This document shows, piece by piece, positions 12,089 to 18,906 of a DNA stretch of 20,231 bases (positions within the stretch are counted from its first letter, which is position 1; every line of letters starts with the position of its first letter). The stretch lies in assembly GCA_028868235.1 (NCBI GenBank), contig JAGWUW010000008.1:1-20231 (forward strand), given 5' to 3'. The notes beneath the pieces were generated by a model. That model saw only the letters and a list, made by a program, of their open reading frames with translations, was not told where the DNA came from and did no database searches. The DNA is from Betaproteobacteria bacterium. GTDB lineage: Bacteria; Pseudomonadota; Gammaproteobacteria; Burkholderiales; Rhodocyclaceae. Both the position numbers and the translations under genes were made by a program.

Positions 12089-13407
12089 CCGAGCTTGTCA
12101 TTGACACGCCACGGGTATTCCTGCCGCTGCTTGGACCGTCGCGCTACAAGGGCGCCTGGGGCGGTCGAGGATCCGGGAAGTCGCACTTCTTCGCCGAGCT
12201 GCTGGTCGAGGACTGCCTGGCCGAGCCGGGGAATTCTGGCGGTGCAGGCCTTCGCTCCGTGTGCATCCGCGAGGTGCAAAAGACGCTGAAGGAATCGAGC
12301 AAGCGGTTGTTGGAGGACAAGCTGCAGGTCTTCGGTCTGAACGAGGCCAGCGGGTTCAAGGTGTTCAACGAGGTGATCCAGACCCCTGGCGATGGGCTGA
12401 TCACCTTCCAAGGGATGCAGGACCACAACGCGGAGTCGATCAAGTCGCTGGAAGGCTACAAGCGGGCCTGGGTCGAGGAGGCGCAGACGCTCTCTGCGCG
12501 ATCCCTCTCACTGCTGAGGCCAACGATCCGGGCTGAGGATTCGCAGTTGTGGTTTTCTTGGAACCCGCGGCGCAAGACAGACCCGGTGGATGTGATGCTG
12601 CGCGGGGAAGAATTGCCAACTGGCGCGTCCGTTGTTAGGGCGAACTGGTCAGACAATCCGAAATTCCCATCAGTGCTTGAGCAGGAACGCTTGGATTGCC
12701 TGCGCAGCCAGCCGGATCAATACGGGCACATCTGGGAGGGCGAGTACGCAACGGTGAATGCCGGTGCCTACTACGCCAGGGCGCTAGCAGAAGCGCGGGC
12801 GAATGGCCGCATTGGTCGTGTGCCGGCCGATCCGCTGATGACGATTCGCCTGTTCTGCGACATCGGCGGGACAGGGGCTAAGGCAGACGCCTTTGCCATG
12901 TGGGCAGTCCAGTTCATCGGCAAGGAAATCCGGGTGCTGGACTACTACGAGGCGGTCGGCCAGCCGCTGGCAACGCACCTTGGTTGGATGCGCGGCAAGG
13001 GCCACACGCCGGAGCGCGCGCAGATATGGCTGCCGCACGATGGCGCGAACGGCGACAAGGTGTTCGCCGTCAGCTACGAATCGGCGCTTCGGCAGGCCGG
13101 CTACTTCGTGACGGTGGTGCCGAACCAGGGGCGCGGCGCGGCGGCGCAGCGTGTCGAGGCGACCAGACGCTGGCTGCCGTCGTGCTGGTTTAACGAGGCG
13201 ACGACTGCGCCAGGGCTGGAAGCGCTCGGCTGGTATCACGAGAAAAAGGACGATGCGCGCGGGATTGGACTTGGGCCTGAGCATGACTGGTCGAGCCACG
13301 GTTCAGACGCATTCGGCCTGATGACGATTTCTGCCGAGCAGCTGTTCGAGGTGGCAAGGCCAAACACTTCACGCGGCAATAACGATCCAGGCGGCTGGAT
13401 GGGATAA
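12085..13407 (+). CDS. Terminase large subunit (packaging ATPase and nuclease)
   Basis: A 440-residue packaging motor protein that docks on the portal, drives DNA into the prohead and cuts it. The ATPase half has Walker A GGRGSGKS (residues 26-33), Walker B RAWVEEA (127-133, catalytic Glu) and the coupling motif SWNP (158-161). The RNase-H-like nuclease half has candidate metal-binding Asp at D259 (FCDIGGTG), D319 (PHDG) and D408 (SHGSDAF). This organisation is that of the PBSX/Terminase_3 type. The start is GTG at 12085, overlapping the previous stop (GTGA). The gene is followed after 2 bp by the portal gene. Confidence 0.95.
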   Translation: MTELVIDTPRVFLPLLGPSRYKGAWGGRGSGKSHFFAELLVEDCLAEPGNSGGAGLRSVCIREVQKTLKESSKRLLEDKLQVFGLNEASGFKVFNEVIQTPGDGLITFQGMQDHNAESIKSLEGYKRAWVEEAQTLSARSLSLLRPTIRAEDSQLWFSWNPRRKTDPVDVMLRGEELPTGASVVRANWSDNPKFPSVLEQERLDCLRSQPDQYGHIWEGEYATVNAGAYYARALAEARANGRIGRVPADPLMTIRLFCDIGGTGAKADAFAMWAVQFIGKEIRVLDYYEAVGQPLATHLGWMRGKGHTPERAQIWLPHDGANGDKVFAVSYESALRQAGYFVTVVPNQGRGAAAQRVEATRRWLPSCWFNEATTAPGLEALGWYHEKKDDARGIGLGPEHDWSSHGSDAFGLMTISAEQLFEVARPNTSRGNNDPGGWMG

Positions 13408-13409
13408 CG

Positions 13410-15497
13410 ATGGCGACAGATCAAGACATTCTCAGCGAAGCCAGAGACGCATTCGAGGAGTGCGTGCAGGCGGAAGCCGACAATCGCGCCGAGGCCTTGG
13501 ATGACCTTCGCTTTGCCCGCATGGCCGAGCAATGGCCCGAGGCGGTGAAGAAGCAGCGCGAGCGCGAAGGGCGTCCTTGTCTGACAATAAATCGGCTGCC
13601 GGCATTCATCCGCCAGGTGGTCAATGACGCCCGGCAGAACAAGCCGAGCATCAAGGTCAAGCCGGTGGATGATTCTGCCGACATCGAGACGGCGGAAGTG
13701 CTGAACGGCCTGTTCCGCAACATCGAGTACATCAGCAATGCGGACGTGGCCTACGACACCGCCGTCGATTTCGCGGTGTCCTGCGGATTCGGCTACCTGC
13801 GCGTCGATATGGACTACGCCCACGACGACACGTTCGACATGGACGTGAAGATTTGCCGCGTGGCGAATCCGTTCTCGGTCTATGGCGACCCGTTCTCAGA
13901 GTCGGCCGATTCATCCGACTGGATGCGCGCCTTCATCGTGGATCGAATGTCCAAGGACGCCTTCCGCCGGAAGTACAAGAGCGCCGAAGAGGTTGATTGG
14001 GAGGGGCTTGGATACACCTCGCTGAATGCGCCATGGGCTGAGGATGAAATCATCCAGGTGGCCGAATGGTGGCTGCGGGAGGAGGTGTCTCGCAAGCTGG
14101 TCCGGCTGTCGGACGGCAGCATCCTCGACGCCAAGCAGTACGAGAAGGCCAAGGACTACTTCGACGTGCTAGGCCTGTCCGTTGCCGGTGAGCGAGACGC
14201 CAAGTCGTGGAAGGTGATCCAGCGCATCATGACGGGCGCCGAGGTGCTTGAGGAAAACGACTGGCCCGGCATCTACATCCCGATCGTTCCGGTCTATGGC
14301 GATGAGGTGAATATCGAGGGGAAGCGCCATTTCCGCAGCATGATCCGCGACGCGAAAGACCCGCAGCGGATGTTCAACTATTGGCGCACCACCAGCACTG
14401 AGCTTGTTGCGCTTGCTCCCCGCGTTCCGTTCATTGGCCCGCGTGGCGCGTTTGTTACCGACGCCCAGAAATGGAGCACCGCGAACAGTGTCTCGCACCC
14501 GTTCATTGAGTACGACGGGGCGGTGGCGCCTGCCCGTCAGCCGCTGGACACCGGAGGCGCTGCCGGTGCAATGCAAGAAGCCCTGGCCGCCTCGGACGAC
14601 CTGAAATCGATCATGGGGATGTACGACGCCAGCCTTGGGCAGCGCAGCAATGAGACAAGCGGTGTGGCAATCCGGTCCCGCCAGCGCGAGGGCGATACCT
14701 CGACATTCCACTTCATCGACAACATGACCCGCGCGATTCGGCACCTTGGCCGCGTGGTGGTTGATCTGATCCCCCACGTCTATTCCGGGCCGCGAATCTT
14801 GCGTGTGATCGGCGAGGATGGCAGCTCCAAGAACGTGCCGGTGAATCAGCCGCTCACCGTCGGCGAAGAGACGCCGCAGCAAGAGGCCGAAGAGGTCCGG
14901 CAGGCAGTATCGCGCATCTACGACCTCACGACCGGCCGCTACGACGTGGTTGTCGAGGCCGGTCCGAGCTTCACCACCAAGCGCGAAGAAGCCGCGGCGC
15001 AGATGACCGAACTGATGCGGGCCTATCCGCCGGCCGCACCGCTGATCGGCGATCTCCTGGCCAAGAATATGGACTGGCCCGACTCCGAGGAAATCGCCGC
15101 ACGCTTCAAGGCCATGCTGCCGCAGCCAGTTCAGGGCCAGAACCCGGCTCTCCAGCAGATGCAGGGACAGTTCCAGCAGCTGCAGCAGAAGTTGGGCGAG
15201 TTGATGAATGACAAGGCGCTGGAGTCGCGCAAGCTGGACATCGACGCCTACAACGCCGAAACCAACCGTCTCAAGGTAACGCAGCCCATGATGGGGCCGC
15301 AGCAGGTGCAGGCGATGGTGTTGCAGACCATCCAGCAGCTTCTCGCATCGCCCGACGTTCTTCCAGGTGGCGCACCGCCGGCAGGAATGCCGCCAGGGCC
15401 GCCACCTGCACCACAGTTTCCCAACCAACCGCCTCCGGGCGGTTTTTTTACGCCTGGCGATCCCGCTGGGAACCAATCACCAACCCCTGAGGAGTGA
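13410..15497 (+). CDS. P22-like portal protein
   Basis: A 695-residue portal, close in length to P22 gp1 (725). It forms the dodecameric ring at one head vertex through which DNA enters and leaves. The N-terminal LRFARMAEQWPEAVKKQRE and PCLTINRLPAFIRQVVNDAR blocks, the YDTAVDFAVSCGFGYLRVDM core and SHPFIEYDGAVAPARQPLDT plus GQRSNETSGVAIRSRQREGD are the signature parts of the family. The C-terminus (after about 570) is Gln-rich and helical, consistent with the P22 barrel, then becomes Pro/Gly-rich. GGGATAACG precedes the ATG. A terminator-like hairpin is embedded in its last 70 bp. Confidence 0.95.
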   Translation: MATDQDILSEARDAFEECVQAEADNRAEALDDLRFARMAEQWPEAVKKQREREGRPCLTINRLPAFIRQVVNDARQNKPSIKVKPVDDSADIETAEVLNGLFRNIEYISNADVAYDTAVDFAVSCGFGYLRVDMDYAHDDTFDMDVKICRVANPFSVYGDPFSESADSSDWMRAFIVDRMSKDAFRRKYKSAEEVDWEGLGYTSLNAPWAEDEIIQVAEWWLREEVSRKLVRLSDGSILDAKQYEKAKDYFDVLGLSVAGERDAKSWKVIQRIMTGAEVLEENDWPGIYIPIVPVYGDEVNIEGKRHFRSMIRDAKDPQRMFNYWRTTSTELVALAPRVPFIGPRGAFVTDAQKWSTANSVSHPFIEYDGAVAPARQPLDTGGAAGAMQEALAASDDLKSIMGMYDASLGQRSNETSGVAIRSRQREGDTSTFHFIDNMTRAIRHLGRVVVDLIPHVYSGPRILRVIGEDGSSKNVPVNQPLTVGEETPQQEAEEVRQAVSRIYDLTTGRYDVVVEAGPSFTTKREEAAAQMTELMRAYPPAAPLIGDLLAKNMDWPDSEEIAARFKAMLPQPVQGQNPALQQMQGQFQQLQQKLGELMNDKALESRKLDIDAYNAETNRLKVTQPMMGPQQVQAMVLQTIQQLLASPDVLPGGAPPAGMPPGPPPAPQFPNQPPPGGFFTPGDPAGNQSPTPEE
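15427..15449 (+). terminator. Perfect terminator-like hairpin inside the 3' end of the portal gene
   Basis: Stem AACCGCC/GGCGGTT, loop TCCG, then a tract of seven T (15443-15449), all in frame as Q-P-P-P-G-G-F-F. The reverse strand lacks a comparable T tract downstream, so it works only for rightward transcription. It lies 48 bp before the portal stop and upstream of scaffold and coat. Confidence 0.65.
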
Positions 15498-15500
15498 TCC

Positions 15501-16388
15501 ATGCCACCCGAAGACAACGCGACCAACCTTCCCGACAACGACCAGCAGGGCGCCGATGACGGCACGGGAGTCGCATACCCCAACGAGCACGACGACGGCG
15601 CTGGCGATCCCGGCGACGGGCAGCCGCAAGACGGCCAAGCCCAGAACCAGGACGACGACAGCGAAGAAGTCGAGCACGAGGGGCAGAAATACCGCATTCC
15701 CAAGGCGCTCAAGGGCGCCCTGATGATGAATGCGGACTACACGCGCAAGACGCAGGAGGTGGCAGAGCTTCGGCGAGCGGCAGAGGCCGAACGTGCTCAA
15801 TACAGCCAGGCCAATGCGCAGCAGGTGCAAGCGATGGCGCAGGTAGTCGCCGCTGATCAGCAACTCCAGCAGTTCGCCCAGGTGAATTGGCAGGAACTGA
15901 GCAACGAAGACCCTGTGCGCGCACAACAGTTGTGGATGCAGTACTCCCAACTGAAGGACTACCGGCAGCAGGTCGCCGGGCAAGTGCAGCAGATGGAACA
16001 GCAACGTGCTTTCGAGACGCAGCAGGAGACTGCCAAGCGAATCGAAGAAGGCAATGCGGTCCTGAAGCGCGACATACCCAATTGGGGGCCGGAAGTGGCC
16101 CAGCAGATCAACACCTTCGCGGCCAAGGAATTCGGATTCCAGCCGCAGGAGTTGGCACAGGTCACTGACCCGCGCGTGGTGAAGATTCTCCATGCCGCGA
16201 TGGTCGGCGCTCAGTTGGTCAAGAAGCAACAGGAAGGCACTCCATCCAGTCAGCAGCAGCCGGCGGTCAAGCCGGTGACCAAGGTCGGCGGCAACAACGC
16301 CCCGGCGCGCCGCGACATGAATTCCATGCCCGTCGGCGACTGGATGAAGGCCCGCAACGAACAACTTCGCAAATCGAAAGGACGTTAA
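15501..16388 (+). CDS. Head scaffolding protein
   Basis: A 295-residue protein between portal and coat, the place of gene 8 in P22, whose 303-residue product guides coat assembly and leaves the prohead before or during packaging. The first 60 residues are very acidic and disordered (Asp/Gly/Gln-rich). Then comes EGQKYRIPKALKGALMMNAD and YTRKTQEVAELRRAAEAERA, followed by a long Gln/Ala-rich coiled coil (about 90-185). The end is basic (DWMKARNEQLRKSKGR), as expected for the coat-binding helix-turn-helix of P22-type scaffolds. GAGGAGTG lies ahead of the ATG. No protease signature is present. Confidence 0.85.
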   Translation: MPPEDNATNLPDNDQQGADDGTGVAYPNEHDDGAGDPGDGQPQDGQAQNQDDDSEEVEHEGQKYRIPKALKGALMMNADYTRKTQEVAELRRAAEAERAQYSQANAQQVQAMAQVVAADQQLQQFAQVNWQELSNEDPVRAQQLWMQYSQLKDYRQQVAGQVQQMEQQRAFETQQETAKRIEEGNAVLKRDIPNWGPEVAQQINTFAAKEFGFQPQELAQVTDPRVVKILHAAMVGAQLVKKQQEGTPSSQQQPAVKPVTKVGGNNAPARRDMNSMPVGDWMKARNEQLRKSKGR

Positions 16389-16391
16389 ACC

Positions 16392-17588
16392 ATGTCGAAT
16401 ACCATTCTCACCCCGAGCATGATCACGCGGGAAGGCCTGCGTATCCTGCATCAGAAGCTAGGCTTCGTCGGCAACATCAACCGGCAGTACGACGACTCTT
16501 TCGCCAAGTCCGGCGCAAAGATCGGCGACACCCTCAACATCCGCCTGCCGAACCAATACACGGTCCGCTCCGGCAAGACGCTTTCCACTCAGGACACCAC
16601 GGAAAACAAGGTGCCCCTGCAGGTGGCGTCGCAGAAGGGCGTTGATGTCAATTTCAGTTCTGCTGAACTGACCCTGAGCCTGGATGACTTCAGTTCCCGG
16701 ATCCTGGAGCCGGCGATGGCCGTTCTCGCGGCGAACATCGAAGCCGACGCCATGTCGATGCTGTTGGACGTCTACAACAACGTCAACAACATTGGAAGCG
16801 CCATCAACTTCAACAAGCTGCTGACTGGGCGCAAGGTGCTGAACGACAACCTGACGCCCATCGACAGCAACCGCGCCGCCCTGCTGAACACCCAGGACAA
16901 CGTCGATCTGGTCGATGCGCTCAAGGGCCTGTTCCAGGACAGCACGGCGATCTCCAAGCAGTACCGCGAGGGCATGATGGGCCGCACGGCGGGGTTCGAC
17001 TTCTACGAGAACACGCTGATCCCGACCCAGACCACCGGCACCTGTGCCGCGACCACCGGCTACACGGTCAATGGCGCGGTCACTGCCAACGGCTCGGCAA
17101 CCGTCACGCTGCAAACCGGCGCCAACACCTTCAAGAAGGGCGACATCTTCACCGTCGTCGGCTGTAACCGGGTCCATCCCGAAACCAAGGCCGACACCGG
17201 CACCTTGCAGCAGTTCGTGGTGACCGCCGACTACGCCGGCGGCGCAGGCAACCTGAGCTTTGCTCCGGCGATCTACACCACCACCGGCCAGCAGAACGTC
17301 GTCGCTGCTGGCATGGCGAACGGCGCCGCGGTCACCAAGGTGGGTGGTGCGTCGGCGGTCTATAAGCCCTCGATGGTGTTCCACCAGGATGCCTTCGCCT
17401 TCGCAACGGCCGATCTGATCATGCCCAAGGGTGTCGATTTCTCGGCTCGCGAGGTCTATGACGGCATCAGCTTGCGGATCGTCCGTGCCTACGACATCAA
17501 CAACGACAACCTGCCGTGTCGTATCGATGTGCTGTACGGCTATAAGACGATCCGCGCCCAGCTGGCCTGCCGCGTCCTGTCCAACTAA
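16392..17588 (+). CDS. P22-type major capsid (coat) protein
   Basis: A 398-residue HK97-fold coat protein of the P22 gp5 family (P22: 430). The N-terminus SNTILTPSMITREGLRILHQ and KLGFVGNINRQYDDSFAKSG is characteristic, as is KIGDTLNIRLPNQYTVRSGK. VASQKGVDVNFSSAELTLSL follows, and the C-terminal ISLRIVRAYDINNDNLPCRI with DVLYGYKTIRAQLACRVLS ends the P domain. Residues about 215-320 (Thr/Gly/Ala-rich, TGYTVNGAVTANGSATVTLQ) correspond to the inserted I-domain. It starts 3 bp after the scaffold stop with AAAGGA upstream and builds the icosahedral shell. Confidence 0.95.
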   Translation: MSNTILTPSMITREGLRILHQKLGFVGNINRQYDDSFAKSGAKIGDTLNIRLPNQYTVRSGKTLSTQDTTENKVPLQVASQKGVDVNFSSAELTLSLDDFSSRILEPAMAVLAANIEADAMSMLLDVYNNVNNIGSAINFNKLLTGRKVLNDNLTPIDSNRAALLNTQDNVDLVDALKGLFQDSTAISKQYREGMMGRTAGFDFYENTLIPTQTTGTCAATTGYTVNGAVTANGSATVTLQTGANTFKKGDIFTVVGCNRVHPETKADTGTLQQFVVTADYAGGAGNLSFAPAIYTTTGQQNVVAAGMANGAAVTKVGGASAVYKPSMVFHQDAFAFATADLIMPKGVDFSAREVYDGISLRIVRAYDINNDNLPCRIDVLYGYKTIRAQLACRVLSN

Positions 17589-17600
17589 GCGGAGGCGATC

Positions 17601-17924
17601 ATGTCGAGTGGAATTATCACCGGCAACATCGCCAGCTTCGGCGTGGCCTCGGTCACGCTGTCGCCCGCCCAGGTTGCGGCAAACACGACGGCTGAGCAGA
17701 CCTTCACCGTACCCGGGCTTCGCACTAGCGATGTGATCGTCGAAGTCAGCAAGCCGACGCAACAGGCTGGCCTGGCGATTGGTGGCTCGCGGGTTTCAGC
17801 CGCAAACACCATGGCCGTGACCTTCATCAACGCAACGGCAGGCGCCATCACGCCTACGGCATCGGAGACCTATCAGGTCGTTTGGTGCCGTCCTGACGCC
17901 ACCCTGGCCGGCGTTTCTCCCTGA
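17601..17924 (+). CDS. Small beta-rich head protein, possible decoration protein
   Basis: A 107-residue protein (MSSGIITGNIASFGVASVTL) made largely of short Ser/Thr/Val/Ala-rich strands (EQTFTVPGLRTSDVIVEVSK, AVTFINATAGAITP), suggesting a single small beta-sandwich. The place immediately after the coat gene and GGAGG 6 nt before the ATG indicate high late expression. Small proteins in this slot are often capsid decoration proteins, but no family signature proves this. One Cys only, no signal peptide. Confidence 0.7.
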   Translation: MSSGIITGNIASFGVASVTLSPAQVAANTTAEQTFTVPGLRTSDVIVEVSKPTQQAGLAIGGSRVSAANTMAVTFINATAGAITPTASETYQVVWCRPDATLAGVSP

Positions 17925-17935
17925 TCCAAGACATC

Positions 17936-17959
17936 CCCAGCCGCTTCACCGCAGCTGGG
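17936..17959 (+). other. Intergenic hairpin without T tract
   Basis: CCCAGC/GCTGGG with a C-A mismatch, two further G-C pairs and a TTCACC loop, between two late genes. It lacks the T run of a terminator; it might stabilise or mark an mRNA end, or be chance in G+C-rich DNA. Confidence 0.3.
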
Positions 17960-17979
17960 CACTCCACTGAGGAAGATCC

Positions 17980-18249
17980 ATGAAAAACGAATATCCGAAG
18001 ATGCTTTACGGCCCCAAGGGCTGGGATGATCTCAGCGACAGTCGTCTTGTCGCCGACGCCGACGAAGAAGAGAAGGCGCGCAGTGAAGGCTATGACGACC
18101 TTGGTCCGGTAGCCGACGAGGCAAATTCGGCCGCCGCCGATGCGGCCGGCAGTGCCCAGACAGGAACCACTGCGCGGCGCGTCGCAAAGAAGGCCGCCGC
18201 CGATGCGGCCGGCGGGGACGCGGCGCCGGTAGCCCCCGAGTCCGCCTAA
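17980..18249 (+). CDS. Small acidic/Ala-rich head-region protein
   Basis: An 89-residue protein beginning MKNEYPKMLYGPKGWDDLSD. The N-terminal 45 residues are acidic and end EEEKARSEGYDDLG, a segment that recurs in small proteins of phage head operons. The C-terminal half is low complexity (Ala, Gly, Asp) with two copies of AAADAAG coded by an exact 22-bp repeat. TGAGGAAG lies ahead of the ATG. The next gene begins directly after its stop. Role unknown; perhaps a head or adaptor-associated protein. Confidence 0.7.
   Translation: MKNEYPKMLYGPKGWDDLSDSRLVADADEEEKARSEGYDDLGPVADEANSAAADAAGSAQTGTTARRVAKKAAADAAGGDAAPVAPESA
18129..18150 (+). repeat. 22-bp direct repeat, copy 1
   Basis: Exact copy of 18192-18213, centred on GGCCGC-N7-GCGGCC, 63 bp apart and in frame (21 codons). 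It codes for AAADAAG. Confidence 0.85.
18192..18213 (+). repeat. 22-bp direct repeat, copy 2
   Basis: Exact copy of 18129-18150. The in-frame spacing means recombination between copies would delete 21 codons without a frameshift. Confidence 0.85.
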
Positions 18250-18903
18250 ATGTCGTCCCTGGCTACCTTCTCCGGCCTGAAGGCGGCGATTGCTGACTGG
18301 CTGCACCGTGCCGATCTGACGACGCGCATTCCCGATTTCATCGCTCTCGCGGAAGCGCGCATCACCAACGACATCAGCGACATCACGCTGCTGCTGTCCG
18401 AGGGGCAGATCGTCACGGCGGCCGGCCAGCGCAAGTATCCGGCCCCATCTGGATTCATCCGGCTCAACTACGCCTATCGCCGCGAGCCGGCATCGACGCC
18501 CATGCAGATCGTGTCGCCGCGCGCGCTGGCCGAGAAGTACGCCTTCGAGCAATACACCAGCATCCCGAACTTCCTCGCCTTCGATGGCGTGAATATCGTG
18601 GTGCATCCGACCCCGAACGGGGCCTACACCATCGACTACACCATGCAGGACATGGTGACGCCGTTGTCCGATACGGCACCGGCAAACGTGATTCTCACGC
18701 GCTTCCCCGGTATGTATCTCTGGGGGGCTTGCCACGAAGCCGCGATCTTCATTCGCGACAACAACCTGACCACGCTCACGGAGCAGAAGTACCAGGCCGC
18801 GCTGACCAACGCCCGCAGCGTCGATTACCTGGGCGACGCGACGCTCCGAACCGACGTTGCCATGCGCAGCGGCGGCAGCTTCAACTTCTACACCGGGGAC
18901 TGA
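18250..18903 (+). CDS. Head-to-tail adaptor (connector) protein
   Basis: A 217-residue protein starting MSSLATFSGLKAAIADWLHR. The first 40 residues (LKAAIADWLHRADLTTRIPD then FIALAEARIT) form the pattern of phage head-tail adaptor proteins that dock under the portal ring; the middle part is beta-rich and the end has WGACHEAAIFIRDNNLTTLT and KYQAALTNAR helices. In P22 order the tail accessory factor gp4 stands here, and this could be its functional equivalent, although it is longer than gp4 (166). The ATG follows the preceding TAA without a gap. Confidence 0.65.
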   Translation: MSSLATFSGLKAAIADWLHRADLTTRIPDFIALAEARITNDISDITLLLSEGQIVTAAGQRKYPAPSGFIRLNYAYRREPASTPMQIVSPRALAEKYAFEQYTSIPNFLAFDGVNIVVHPTPNGAYTIDYTMQDMVTPLSDTAPANVILTRFPGMYLWGACHEAAIFIRDNNLTTLTEQKYQAALTNARSVDYLGDATLRTDVAMRSGGSFNFYTGD

Positions 18904-18906
18904 TTC

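Noticed and set aside
12101..12106. TTGACA inside the large-terminase gene
   Set aside because: No -10-like box 15-19 bp downstream.
14169..15476. 435-codon minus-strand open frame
   Set aside because: Antisense of the portal gene; His/Arg/Leu-rich shadow caused by high G+C at third codon positions.
16458..17762. 434-codon minus-strand open frame
   Set aside because: Antisense of the coat gene, which has clear family motifs.
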